Shown: positions 47,274 through 56,672, numbered from the stretch's first letter. The stretch is 64,000 nt of DNA from JADKIH01 sp964595205 (GCA_964595205.1 CAZQOQ010000033.1:160509-224508), one strand, 5' to 3'. Numbers and translations are program-made. The notes: generated by a model not told the origin, from the sequence alone.

Positions 47274-47536
47274 AAATATTCTGCTGTAATGATGAAGAAA
47301 CATCATACAATTCAGAATAAAAAAAATAATTATTTCCGTTGTTTTTATGTCATACATTTAACGAAATTTGCCGGCGACGAATGTTTCGAAAAGAGGTTTC
47401 GTATTTTCAAAAGAAAAGAAGATTAAAACCGGATTCATCGTTCCTGTTCAGGTGAAACAATATAAAATAACTATAACATCTCTGCATTTTTTGCGTATAG
47501 AGAGTTTAAATTTTCCTCAAATATTTAATTGCAGGC

Positions 47537-48559
47537 ATGGGATTGTTTGATTTTTTAACTCAGGAAATTGCGATTGACTTAGGTACAGCAAATACCCTGA
47601 TCATCAGTAATGACAAGGTTGTCGTTGACGAACCATCAATTGTCGCCATCGACCGATCCACCGGAAAGGTCATTGCCGTGGGCAAGCAGGCTATGCTTAT
47701 GCATGGAAAGACACACGAAAATATTAAGACAGTAAGGCCCTTAAAGGATGGTGTGATAGCAGACTTCGATGCCGCAGAACACATGATTCGCGGTATGATC
47801 AAGATGCTGACTCCGAAAGGAAGTTTATTTACACCTTCGTTGAGGATGGTCATCTGCATACCTTCCGGGATTACCGAAGTTGAGAAGCGTGCCGTTCGTG
47901 ATTCTGCAGAACATGCCGGAGCTAAGGAAGTATACCTCATTCATGAGCCGATGGCTGCTGCGATAGGTATCGGAATCGATGTGGAGGAGCCGATGGGAAA
48001 TATGATCATCGATATCGGCGGAGGAACCAGCGAGATTGCCGTCATTGCACTTGGCGGTATCGTTTGTGACCAGTCGATCCGTGTTGCGGGCGACGGATTT
48101 ACGAACGACATCTGGGATTATATGCGCCGTCAGCATAATATATTGATCGGAGAACGTTCTGCCGAGAGGATAAAGATTGAAGTCGGTTCCGCCTTGCCGG
48201 AACTCGAAAACGCTCCACCGGATTTTGCGGTTCACGGCCGCGACCTGATGACGGGTATTCCAAAAGAAATTACGGTGAGCTATTCTGAAATTGCTCATGC
48301 CCTGGATAAATCGATTTCAAAAGTGGAGGAGGCTATTCTCAAGGCGCTCGAAATGACTCCGCCGGAGTTATCGGCAGATATTTACCGTACAGGTATTTAT
48401 CTCACCGGCGGCGGCGCCCTGCTTCGGGGGTTGGATCAGCGGATTGCAATTAAGACTAAACTGCCTGTTCATGTTGCAGAGGATCCGTTGCGTGCAGTTG
48501 TGAGGGGAACGGGTATTGCCCTAAAAAATATCTCCAGGTTCAAGTTCCTGATACCGTAA
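47537..48559 (+). CDS. mreB: Rod shape-determining protein MreB
   Basis: Encodes 340 residues of the bacterial actin that guides lateral cell-wall synthesis. Actin-type nucleotide-binding motifs are IDLGTANTLI near the N-terminus, IDIGGGTSEIAVIALGG (about 155-172) and LTGGGALLRGLD. It starts the mreB-mreC-mreD-mrdA-rodA cluster. The 263 bp upstream show no clear promoter element. Confidence 0.98.
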   Translation: MGLFDFLTQEIAIDLGTANTLIISNDKVVVDEPSIVAIDRSTGKVIAVGKQAMLMHGKTHENIKTVRPLKDGVIADFDAAEHMIRGMIKMLTPKGSLFTPSLRMVICIPSGITEVEKRAVRDSAEHAGAKEVYLIHEPMAAAIGIGIDVEEPMGNMIIDIGGGTSEIAVIALGGIVCDQSIRVAGDGFTNDIWDYMRRQHNILIGERSAERIKIEVGSALPELENAPPDFAVHGRDLMTGIPKEITVSYSEIAHALDKSISKVEEAILKALEMTPPELSADIYRTGIYLTGGGALLRGLDQRIAIKTKLPVHVAEDPLRAVVRGTGIALKNISRFKFLIP

Positions 48560-48603
48560 TTTCCGGTTGGAATGGGGTGAAGAAACATCAAACGTTGTAA
48601 TGT

Positions 48604-48633
48604 AACGTAATGACATTCAGATGTTATTACGTT
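48604..48633 (+). promoter_or_regulatory. 13-bp hairpin between mreB and mreC
   Basis: AACGTAATGACAT (48604-48616) pairs with ATGTTATTACGTT (48621-48633) with one G-T wobble and a TCAG loop. The tail TTATACGTTTT is only partly T-rich, so it may be a weak terminator/attenuator or a processing site that lowers mreCD relative to mreB. Confidence 0.6.
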
Positions 48634-48652
48634 TATACGTTTTAAAGGTAAC

Positions 48653-49486
48653 ATGCGGAATCTCTTTCTCTTTTTATGGAAGTACAATTTCTTCATTTTT
48701 TTTCTGCTGATAGAGGCGTTGTGCGGTTACATCATTGTACAGAACAATAATTTTAAGAGAGCCACCTTCATCAATTCCACGAATGCTATTGCCGCAAAGA
48801 CAAATTCGGCCGTAAGTGCCGTTACGGAATATATTAACCTCCGCACCACAAACGATGCATTGTCGAGGGAGAATGCAGCCCTCAAAACCCTGCTTCCGGA
48901 TGTTTTTCATATCGACAGTGCCCTTGAGCATATCAGTACGGATACGATACTGAAGCAGCAATATGCTTTCCTTACTGCCAAGGTCATTAATAATTCAACA
49001 AACAGGAGAAATAATTACCTTACATTGAATAAAGGCAGCAGGCAGGGCGTTAAACCTGAGATGGGTGTAGTTTGCAGCGACGGAATTGTCGGCATTGTAA
49101 AAGATGTTTCCGAACATTATTCATCCGTGATTTCCTTTCTTCATAAGGATACAAGAATAAGTGCACGCATAAAGAATAGCGGGTATATCGGTTCGATGGT
49201 ATGGAATGGCTTCGATGAAACTCACGGAACTCTGAACGATATTGCCAAACACGTGAAAGTCGCAAAGGGAGACACGGTCGTTACAACTTCTTTCTCCACT
49301 ATTTTTCCGGAAGGCATTATGATCGGTACGGTGGATGAAGTAAATTCGAGCGGAGGGAATAACCTGCAGGAGATTCAGGTGAAATTATCCACGCCGTTTG
49401 GACGGCTTTCGTATGTATATATTGTAAGTAACCTGTTTAAGGACGAACAAAAAAACCTGGAGGAAGCATTGAAAAATGATCGTTAA
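48653..49486 (+). CDS. mreC: Rod shape-determining protein MreC
   Basis: Encodes 277 residues. One N-terminal membrane helix (YNFFIFFLLIEALCGYIIV) is followed by a coiled coil (about 55-85, TNDALSRENAALKTLL) and the beta-rich periplasmic domain with GSRQGVKPEMGVVCSDGIVG and GDTVVTTSFSTIFPEGIMIG. It links the elongasome to the periplasm. Its end overlaps mreD by 11 bp. Confidence 0.95.
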   Translation: MRNLFLFLWKYNFFIFFLLIEALCGYIIVQNNNFKRATFINSTNAIAAKTNSAVSAVTEYINLRTTNDALSRENAALKTLLPDVFHIDSALEHISTDTILKQQYAFLTAKVINNSTNRRNNYLTLNKGSRQGVKPEMGVVCSDGIVGIVKDVSEHYSSVISFLHKDTRISARIKNSGYIGSMVWNGFDETHGTLNDIAKHVKVAKGDTVVTTSFSTIFPEGIMIGTVDEVNSSGGNNLQEIQVKLSTPFGRLSYVYIVSNLFKDEQKNLEEALKNDR

Positions 49487-50006
49487 AATCATAAACCAGT
49501 TCTTATTGTTTGTATTTCTTGTAGGAATACAGGTGATATTATTGAATCACATTCAATGGAACGGCTATGTAAATCCATATGTTTACATACTGTTTATCTT
49601 ATTGCTTCCTGTGGAGACTCCAAACTGGTTATTGCTGATACTGGCGTTTATCACAGGAATTACGATCGACATGTTTGGAAGTTCTGGCGGTATGCATGCA
49701 GCGGCAACGGTATTCATGGCCTTTGCAAGACCGGGAGTGTTGAGGCTGATTGCGCCGCGTGATGGTTATGAATCGGATACAAAACTTACGCCCCAAACGA
49801 TGGGATTCAACTGGTTCATCACCTACCTGAGCATCATGGTAATCCTTCATCACCTGGTATGTTTTTACCTCGAGGTCTTTCGCTTCAGCGAATTTTTCAT
49901 CACCTTCTTCAAGGCCCTGCTCAATTCGTCAATCACTATTGTACTGATCATTATCGGCGAATACCTGTTCGGCCAATCGAAAAAAAATGCACGTTTCTTC
50001 AGATAG
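49476..50006 (+). CDS. mreD: Rod shape-determining protein MreD
   Basis: Encodes 176 residues, a small polytopic membrane protein with about five helices (FLLFVFLVGIQVILL, VYILFILLLPVETP, LLILAFITGITIDMF, and others). Identity rests on length, topology and position between mreC and mrdA, since MreD is poorly conserved. The overlap on both sides suggests translational coupling. Confidence 0.9.
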   Translation: MIVKIINQFLLFVFLVGIQVILLNHIQWNGYVNPYVYILFILLLPVETPNWLLLILAFITGITIDMFGSSGGMHAAATVFMAFARPGVLRLIAPRDGYESDTKLTPQTMGFNWFITYLSIMVILHHLVCFYLEVFRFSEFFITFFKALLNSSITIVLIIIGEYLFGQSKKNARFFR

Positions 50007-51888
50007 GAAAGCTGTAATCTATTTAATCTTCTTTTCGGTAATCGTAGCTTACCTGATTAGGTTGTTTTATCTGCAGGTGATCGACGACAGCTATAAACTG
50101 TCTGCGAATAACAATGTAATAAGGCCGATTACCGATTATCCTTCGCGCGGACTGATATACGACCGCAACGGAAAACTCCTCGTTTACAACGAACCGGTAT
50201 ATGACCTCATGATCATTCCCAAGCAGGCAAAGAACACTGACAGCGTGGAGTTGTGTAAACTGATCGGAATCACCCTGGAAGATTATTCAGACAAATTCAG
50301 GAAAGCGAAGGCATATTCACCCGTCAAGGCTTCGATATTCGAAAAGCAGTTGTCGGTAGAGACGTATGCCACATTCCAGGAAAAGTTGTACAAGTTTCCC
50401 GGTTTCTTTGTGCAGCTTAGAACGCTGAGAAAATATCCCGATCCGATGGCCGCCCACCTGTTTGGTTACATCGGTGAGGTAGACACGAATATTACGAGGA
50501 AAAATCCTTATTACAAGGAGGGCGACTACATCGGTAAGAGTGGCATCGAGCAGTCATATGAAAATATTTTACGGGGACGGAGAGGCGTGAGGAGAATTTT
50601 AGTGGATGTATTCAACCGGGAAAAGGGGAGTTTCCAGGATGGTCATTACGATACCGCTTCGGTTGCGGGTGAGAATCTGGTTTTGTCGCTCGATGCAAAA
50701 CTCCAGAAGTATGGAGAGGAACTGATGCAGAATAAAGTCGGCGCAATGGTGGCGATTGAGCCATCAACCGGAGAGATACTTGCCTGCATAAGTAATCCTT
50801 CATACGATCCAAACCTGCTGGTGGGCAGGGCGCGGACGAAGAATTATGCAAAGCTGCTTTTCGATCCGGTGAAACCATTATTCAACCGTGCGCTGATGGC
50901 TTATTATCCGCCGGGCTCTACCTTCAAGCTCATCAACGACCTGATCGGAGAACAGGAGGGAGTGCTCAATTCTTCTACCGGTTATTACTGCGACGGCGGA
51001 TATCACATGGGTTCTCAGACGGTAAAATGCGATGCGCGCCATGGCCTGTTAACGCTCGAGCCGGCGATTGCACATTCGTGTAACACCTATCATTGTTATG
51101 TATTCAGGAGCATCGTGGATCAGAGAAAATTCCGCTCCACGGAAGAAGGATACCAGGCATGGAGAAATCACGTGTTGACTTTTGGGATCGGGAAGAGACT
51201 GTTCTCCGATCTTCCTCAGGAGTTAAAAGGAAATGTGCCGACGATCGAATACTATGATAAATATTTTGGCAAGGGAAGGTGGAGATCTTCTACGGTCGTA
51301 TCCTTGTCGATCGGCCAGGGAGAACTCGGAATTACTCCGCTGCAGATGGCAAACACGATGTGCATCATCGCGAACAAAGGATATTTTTACATTCCTCATA
51401 TTGCGAAAAAGGTCGGCAACAAAGAGAAGATTGACAAGAAATTCATGGTGAAGAACTATACCGATATTGATTCATCATACTTTGATGTTGTAATAGAGGG
51501 AATGGAAAGCGTGGTAGAGTCGGGTACGGCGGCTGCATCAAGGATCAGTGGAATTAAAATCTGTGGTAAGACAGGCACGGCTCAGAATCCTCATGGAAGA
51601 GATCATTCGCTGTTTGTCGGTTTTGCTCCTAAGGAGAATCCAAAGATTGCCATCGGGATAATGGTTGAAAACGGAGGCTGGGGTTCCGACTGGGCAGCGC
51701 CGATTGCTACATTGATGATTGAAAAATACCTGAGAGATTCCATATCGCGGCCACAGCTTGAAAAGAAAATGATGGAAGGGGTGGTGGAACCAAAAATCTA
51801 CCAGGAAAAAAAACCACCGGTCGATAATAAGAAAAATGCTAAAGATAGCATACCTATGAATGCGGCGTTGATAAATAAAAAGCGGTGA
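49987..51888 (+). CDS. mrdA: Penicillin-binding protein 2
   Basis: Encodes 633 residues of the transpeptidase for rod elongation. An N-terminal helix (VIYLIFFSVIVAYLIRLFYL) is followed by the dimerisation domain and the transpeptidase domain with the SxxK motif PPGSTFK (serine near residue 311), the SxN motif SCN (near 365) and KTGTA (near 529). The start overlaps mreD by 20 bp. It works with RodA, encoded next. Confidence 0.96.
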   Translation: MHVSSDRKAVIYLIFFSVIVAYLIRLFYLQVIDDSYKLSANNNVIRPITDYPSRGLIYDRNGKLLVYNEPVYDLMIIPKQAKNTDSVELCKLIGITLEDYSDKFRKAKAYSPVKASIFEKQLSVETYATFQEKLYKFPGFFVQLRTLRKYPDPMAAHLFGYIGEVDTNITRKNPYYKEGDYIGKSGIEQSYENILRGRRGVRRILVDVFNREKGSFQDGHYDTASVAGENLVLSLDAKLQKYGEELMQNKVGAMVAIEPSTGEILACISNPSYDPNLLVGRARTKNYAKLLFDPVKPLFNRALMAYYPPGSTFKLINDLIGEQEGVLNSSTGYYCDGGYHMGSQTVKCDARHGLLTLEPAIAHSCNTYHCYVFRSIVDQRKFRSTEEGYQAWRNHVLTFGIGKRLFSDLPQELKGNVPTIEYYDKYFGKGRWRSSTVVSLSIGQGELGITPLQMANTMCIIANKGYFYIPHIAKKVGNKEKIDKKFMVKNYTDIDSSYFDVVIEGMESVVESGTAAASRISGIKICGKTGTAQNPHGRDHSLFVGFAPKENPKIAIGIMVENGGWGSDWAAPIATLMIEKYLRDSISRPQLEKKMMEGVVEPKIYQEKKPPVDNKKNAKDSIPMNAALINKKR

Positions 51889-53147
51889 GAGACAAAAAAG
51901 GCATATTACAGAATACGGATTGGGTTCTCATGGCCTTGTTTATTGTCATGGTCATCATGGGCTGGCTGAATATTTACGCGGCCGTCTTCGACGATGAACA
52001 TAAAAGCATCTTCGACATAAGCCAGAATTATGGTAAGCAGACATTCTGGATTGCCGGTGCGCTTTTTCTTGCTTTGATGATTTTAATCATCGACGGAAAA
52101 TTTTACGCCGCATTTTCCTACCCGATCTACGGATTGATCATCCTGCTTTGCCTGTCGACGTTTGCTTTCGCCAGGGATGTAAAAGGTTCATACGGATGGA
52201 TAGACATTGGATCTTTTAAATTGCAGCCGGCGGAATTTGCGAAGTTCGCCACCAACATGGCGCTGGCAAAATACCTGAGCACGCTCGGAATCCGCATGCG
52301 CGAGACAAAGACGAAGCTTATCTCGGTGCTGATTATCGGCTTGCCGGCAGCAATCATACTTCTGCAAAACGATACCGGCTCGGCACTGGTTTTCTGTTCC
52401 TTTGTTTTTGTTCTTTACCGCGAAGGACTGTCCGGAAATTTTCTGCTTCTCGGAATTGTAATGGTTGCACTGTTTGTGCTGTCGCTGCTCGTTAAAAAGA
52501 CGATACTGATCGGCATCATTGCTTTCATCGCTTTTGTTTTCATCATGCTTTCGAGAAAGAAGCGACGCGACTATTTTGTGGTAATTACAGGGGCTCTGCT
52601 TGCAATTTTTATTGTGTTCAGTGTGGGATATGTATATAATAATGTATTGCAGGAACATCAGCGGGGCCGTATCAATGTTTTACTTGGTAATGAAGTTGAC
52701 CTGAAAGGAGCAGGCTATAACGTAAATCAAAGTAAGATTGCAATTGGTTCGGGCGGATTTTTCGGAAAGGGTTATCTGCAGGGTACACAGACGAAGTTTG
52801 ACTTCGTGCCGGAGCAAAGTACCGACTTTATATTTTGTACCGTCGGAGAAGAGTGGGGATTCGTCGGTAGCTTCGTAGTCCTGGGATTGTTTGCGGCATT
52901 GCTCGCGCGGATCATATACGTTGCGGAGCGACAGCGATCGTCCTACTCGCGGATCTATGGTTATGGTGTCGCATCGATATTGTTTTTTCACCTGCTGATT
53001 AATATCGGCATGACGATCGGCCTCGCCCCCGTTATCGGAATCCCGCTTCCATTTTTCAGCTATGGCGGTTCTTCCCTTTGGTCGTTCACAATCCTGCTCT
53101 TCATTTTCATAAAGCTGGATGCCTACCGTCTGCAGATTCTTAGATAG
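51885..53147 (+). CDS. rodA: Rod shape-determining protein RodA (SEDS glycosyltransferase)
   Basis: Encodes 420 residues with about ten membrane helices. The start is GTG in the overlap GTGA with the mrdA stop codon. SEDS motifs include FKLQPAEFAKF, LLQNDTGSALVF, FVPEQSTDFIFCTVGEEWGF and GIPLPFFSYGGSS. RodA polymerises glycan strands from lipid II in partnership with PBP2. No clear terminator follows. Confidence 0.96.
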   Translation: MRDKKGILQNTDWVLMALFIVMVIMGWLNIYAAVFDDEHKSIFDISQNYGKQTFWIAGALFLALMILIIDGKFYAAFSYPIYGLIILLCLSTFAFARDVKGSYGWIDIGSFKLQPAEFAKFATNMALAKYLSTLGIRMRETKTKLISVLIIGLPAAIILLQNDTGSALVFCSFVFVLYREGLSGNFLLLGIVMVALFVLSLLVKKTILIGIIAFIAFVFIMLSRKKRRDYFVVITGALLAIFIVFSVGYVYNNVLQEHQRGRINVLLGNEVDLKGAGYNVNQSKIAIGSGGFFGKGYLQGTQTKFDFVPEQSTDFIFCTVGEEWGFVGSFVVLGLFAALLARIIYVAERQRSSYSRIYGYGVASILFFHLLINIGMTIGLAPVIGIPLPFFSYGGSSLWSFTILLFIFIKLDAYRLQILR

Positions 53148-53370
53148 TACTTCAGGATTTTGACAGTTCCGTGTTTCAATCTCGTGAAAGCCCCGTGGAT
53201 AAAGGGTTTCAGGCAGGAGATTTAATTTTTTATTCCTTAAAATTTCGCTAAAAACCCGGATTCTTCTTCAGGAGTGATGCCCTTCTTCATTTTCAAATGA
53301 AGACTGACATTTCCAAGACACTTAATATATGGCCTGTTTATACATTTCATACACTAAAAAACCAACTAAA

Positions 53371-53817
53371 ATGAAAACAAAACTACTCCTTTGTATTACT
53401 GCATTAGTAGCCATGATGGCTTCCTGCACAAAAGATCTTTCCTGTGAAAATAAAATTTCTGAAAATGGTATTTCCAGTGTGGCCACATCAGGCGATAACG
53501 CTGTAATGGGCAACATTATAAATGATGATCAGTCGTCCTGGAACATCAGGATGAACGATGTTGCTGCCGACGCATCAACAGCAGGGTGTACGGAATATCC
53601 AGCACACTCAATGATCATCAAAGAAAAACACGATGCTAACGGAAACATCACCGGTTACGATGTTATGTACAAGGATCCTGCTGACGAGAACTCAAGCAAT
53701 GGTTGGATATATATCGGGCTTTCCGCAGACGGTACAGTGATCTATAATGCAAACGAGAAGGGAGCTAATTGTCAGAACTGTCATAATTCGAACGGCAGGA
53801 GCGTGACCTTATTATAA
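53371..53817 (+). CDS. Cytochrome P460-like lipoprotein (first of a tandem pair)
   Basis: Encodes 148 residues from the ATG at 53371; the open frame extends 14 codons further, but MKTKLLLCITALVAMMASC is a perfect lipoprotein signal (lipidated C19). The mature protein has SMIIKEKH, GYDVMYKDP, NGWIYIGLSADG and ends with the c-type heme motif C134-Q-N-C-H138. This order matches the cytochrome P460 family, whose compact domain binds a c-type heme at a C-terminal CxxCH. The usual tail after CxxCH is shortened to ten residues. Heme attachment and activity are inferred. It is a paralogue of the next gene. Confidence 0.7.
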   Translation: MKTKLLLCITALVAMMASCTKDLSCENKISENGISSVATSGDNAVMGNIINDDQSSWNIRMNDVAADASTAGCTEYPAHSMIIKEKHDANGNITGYDVMYKDPADENSSNGWIYIGLSADGTVIYNANEKGANCQNCHNSNGRSVTLL

Positions 53818-53850
53818 TATCATCAGGATTTCTGATCAACATATCAAATT

Positions 53851-53884
53851 AAAAAAGGTAGTAAATTTTACTACCTTTATTTTT
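53851..53884 (+). terminator. Terminator-like hairpin immediately before the second P460-like gene
   Basis: AAAGGTAGTAAA (53854-53865) and TTTACTACCTTT (53867-53878) are perfect complements, followed by ATTTTT. The next gene's ATG at 53887 begins three bases after the T tract. It would both end the first gene's transcript and, on read-through, fold directly over the second gene's translation start. Confidence 0.85.
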
Positions 53885-53886
53885 AT

Positions 53887-54387
53887 ATGCCTGTAGGTAA
53901 AATACTTCTCGCTGTAATTTTAATTTTTACATCATGTGTTTCTAAAAAGGAAGAAGGTCCGGTTGTCTCAGACGCGACTCTCTACCAAGAGGCACAAAAC
54001 GTCTCTTCATTTTCTTATTTTGAAAACAGTCCGGACACACTTGCAACTGATCCGGGCAGTCCTCATTTTGCTTTTGTAAGAATACGTTTTAATCCAAGGG
54101 CAAGATCCGCCATGAACGATTCTCTAAACAAACTGACAGCAACGGAATTCCCTGATGAATCAATGATCGTAAAGGAAGTTTACAGTTTCAGAGGAGGGCC
54201 GCCGGACAGCTATGAAATCATGTATAAAATTCACGGTGCGGCAAACGGTAATTCCGGATGGGTGTGGAGCGAGCTTGCCTCCGACGGGAGTGCAATATAT
54301 TCAGCAGTAAATAAAGGTGAACAATGCGCCGGTTGCCATTCCCTGCAAATCAATTCGGATTTAGTGAGAACGTTCAGCCTGCACTGA
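53887..54387 (+). CDS. Cytochrome P460-like lipoprotein (second of a tandem pair)
   Basis: Encodes 166 residues. The signal MPVGKILLAVILIFTSC gives a lipidated C17. The mature domain reads FAFVRIRFNPRARSAMND, then FPDESMIVKEVY, YEIMYKIHG and SGWVWSELASDG, then the heme motif C147-A-G-C-H151 with the tail SDLVRTFSLH. This follows the P460 family layout, including the Asp-Leu/Tyr-Val segment after CxxCH. It shares the SMIxKE, Y-x-x-MYK, GW and CxxCH core with its neighbour. P460 proteins oxidise hydroxylamine or related nitrogen compounds in some bacteria, but here the substrate is unknown. It ends 10 bp before the convergent ppiD-like gene. Confidence 0.72.
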   Translation: MPVGKILLAVILIFTSCVSKKEEGPVVSDATLYQEAQNVSSFSYFENSPDTLATDPGSPHFAFVRIRFNPRARSAMNDSLNKLTATEFPDESMIVKEVYSFRGGPPDSYEIMYKIHGAANGNSGWVWSELASDGSAIYSAVNKGEQCAGCHSLQINSDLVRTFSLH

Positions 54388-54397
54388 AAATCTGATC

Positions 54398-56488
54398 TTA
54401 GTAAAACTTGCCCCTGTTATCTTCGACATTCGCCTTTTCCTTCAATGCATTGAAGAGTTCGTAATCGCTCCTGTTCCTGCGCTGATCGCCGGTTTGTTTT
54501 ATGTTGGCGGAATAGTCGTTTGTTGTTGCCAGGTCCTTAATTTCCTTTAACTGAACAATTACGATGGCATTTTCACCTTTGATTGGCTTGGAGAGTTGTC
54601 CGGCTTTCAGCGCAAAGATGGTTCCGACTACAGCAGGCTCATTTCCCATGGCAGGAATATATGAGTTTGACAACACAATATTATCTGCGTCGGTAGCAGT
54701 TACATTTAATTTTTGAGCGATTGCATCAATGGTAGTGGCATTGGCATTATTGAATTTTTCAATAATCAATTGCGCTTTCTTTTCTTTTTTCACTTCGTTT
54801 GTCACCATGTCCTTCACGGCTTCGAGAGGCAGGTATCCCTTTTCGCGAATATCCGTTAAGTGTCCAACCACATTCTTGTCGCCGAAGGTAAATACTTTAG
54901 ACACGTCGCCTTTCTTGGCAGAATAGGCCCAGCGTACCAGTTCACGAGGCTGTTCAAGTCCCGGTATGGTCTTATCGTTCTCCCTGATATTATCGGCAAT
55001 ACGTTTGTTTAATCCCTGCTTTACAATCGCGCTGTCGAATGCAGCTCCGGTATTGTTCTTATAGGCAAATTCACTGGCTTTGTTGTAAACAATCTCATAA
55101 GTTTTGTCAGAAGGAACGAGCTTTCGTTCGACAACAGCAACCTGGATTTGTTTCGTTGGAGCGCCTTTATCGAGAATCTCGATGAGGTGAACACCAAATT
55201 GAGAAACTACCACAGGCATATCGCCTTTTTTACCATTGAAGCAAGCGTCGTTGAATGGCGGCACCATCATTCCCTGGCGGAACCAGCCGAGATCCCCGCC
55301 TTTAACGGCAGAACCAGGATCCTGTGAATTCATTTTTGCAAGATCATCGAACTTAGCACCCTTCTTAATCATATTCTTCAGGCTGTCCGCTTTCGCCATC
55401 GCCCTTGCTGTATCGTTATTCTCGATCTTAATGAGGATGTGCCTTGCTTTAACAGAATCAGAAGTGAATTTTTCAGCTGTGAGTTTCCAGATTTTGAAGC
55501 TTCCGCCATCTTCCATCGGGCCGACAATGGCGCCTTTCTGAGATGCAAATAAAATTGAATCGACTTCAGGCTTTAAAGAACCTTTCGCATGATATGTTGA
55601 ATCGAATGGGGTGTCGCTGTTCTGATTCACATAGAGCATATCATCTGTTGCCTGCGCAAACTCATCTTTCATTTTATTCACATCGTTAACGATTTTCTCC
55701 CTGTCTTCTGCAGAAGGCAAAATATCAAAGGTTACATATTCAACTTTACGAATCGTTTCTGCCTGCTTGTATTTATTCTTATGCTCATTATAGTAAGCAT
55801 TTAAATCACTTTCATCGATCTTCAAAGTGTCCTGTATTGAATTATAATCGATTCTTGCGAAACGGATGGAAGCGATTTTTTGTGACTCTTCATAGGCTCT
55901 TTTTCCTTCCTCTGTTGTAACAAATAAACCGTTTTTTATCAATGACTTGTACTTGTTGGAAATCCTTTCTTCCCTGATCGCGTCTTCAAAATTTCTCCAT
56001 TGACGCTGTATGTCCTCCGGGCGGTTAGGAAGATCCTTTAGAAAATTAATCACTGCGCTCGAACTGAACTGTCCGGTATTCGGATCAGTAAAAGCCTGCT
56101 TCACCTGAGGGTTTGGATTCTTACCGGTACACATATCATAAAGCTCCTCGGCACTGCAGGAGAGCCCCAGTTTTTCATATTCCTTTCCTAAAATATGATC
56201 GTTGATGTACATGCTCCAGGCCTGTTCTCTGAGCATGTCCTGTGTATTAGGATCGATGTTTTCTGTCTTGGAGTTGGCTTTATAATTTTCAGTAAGGGTC
56301 TCTACCCGTTTTTCAAACTCCTGATAATGAACTTTTTCGCCCCTGATTTCTCCAATAACATCAGAATTCCGGTTCATCAAACCTGTATTCGAAGTCACGA
56401 GATCGCCCAGGATAAATAATATCATGGAAACACCAACAAAGCCAATTAGTAATCCTACTCTTTTTCTGATTTTGCCTAAAACAGCCAT
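54398..56488 (-). CDS. PpiD/SurA-type peptidyl-prolyl isomerase
   Basis: Encodes 696 residues. One N-terminal membrane anchor (VGLLIGFVGVSMILFILGDLV) is followed by a SurA-N-like chaperone region (EKVHYQEFEKRVETL, DHILGKEYEKLGL). The parvulin domain (about 340-440) has KARHILIKI, GGDLGWFRQGMMVPPF and VVVSQFGVHLIEI. A long C-terminal region continues to GQLSKPIKGENAIVIVQL. It is an inner-membrane-anchored periplasmic foldase that helps exported proteins. Confidence 0.93.
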   Translation of the reverse strand: MAVLGKIRKRVGLLIGFVGVSMILFILGDLVTSNTGLMNRNSDVIGEIRGEKVHYQEFEKRVETLTENYKANSKTENIDPNTQDMLREQAWSMYINDHILGKEYEKLGLSCSAEELYDMCTGKNPNPQVKQAFTDPNTGQFSSSAVINFLKDLPNRPEDIQRQWRNFEDAIREERISNKYKSLIKNGLFVTTEEGKRAYEESQKIASIRFARIDYNSIQDTLKIDESDLNAYYNEHKNKYKQAETIRKVEYVTFDILPSAEDREKIVNDVNKMKDEFAQATDDMLYVNQNSDTPFDSTYHAKGSLKPEVDSILFASQKGAIVGPMEDGGSFKIWKLTAEKFTSDSVKARHILIKIENNDTARAMAKADSLKNMIKKGAKFDDLAKMNSQDPGSAVKGGDLGWFRQGMMVPPFNDACFNGKKGDMPVVVSQFGVHLIEILDKGAPTKQIQVAVVERKLVPSDKTYEIVYNKASEFAYKNNTGAAFDSAIVKQGLNKRIADNIRENDKTIPGLEQPRELVRWAYSAKKGDVSKVFTFGDKNVVGHLTDIREKGYLPLEAVKDMVTNEVKKEKKAQLIIEKFNNANATTIDAIAQKLNVTATDADNIVLSNSYIPAMGNEPAVVGTIFALKAGQLSKPIKGENAIVIVQLKEIKDLATTNDYSANIKQTGDQRRNRSDYELFNALKEKANVEDNRGKFY

Positions 56489-56535
56489 TTCAACGGGTTT
56501 TTAAAATTTTTGAGGTGGCGAATATAGGCTTTAAT

Positions 56536-56664
56536 AGTCAAAAGTCAAAAAGCAGGTCAAAAGTCAAAAACCAGGTCAGAAGTTAAAAGTCAGATGTCAA
56601 AAGTCAAAAAGCATCGTTGGGAATATGCGTGCATCTTAACTCCAAATCCAATTTTTGACTTTTG
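56536..56664. repeat. Heptamer repeats (AAAAGTC type) with inverted copy
   Basis: Units of the GTCAAAA type recur at 56536-56610, embedded in a longer repeat around CAGGTCAAAAGTCAAAAA. TTTTTGACTTTTG (56652-56664) is the exact reverse complement of CAAAAGTCAAAAA (56598-56610). The locus lies between the start of the ppiD-like gene and the stop of the CBS-domain gene. Confidence 0.85.
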
Positions 56665-56672
56665 CTTTTAAA

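Noticed and set aside
47368..47550. A 60-codon plus-strand frame upstream of mreB
   Set aside because: It overlaps the mreB start, lacks domain features and has AT-driven composition; probably leader DNA.
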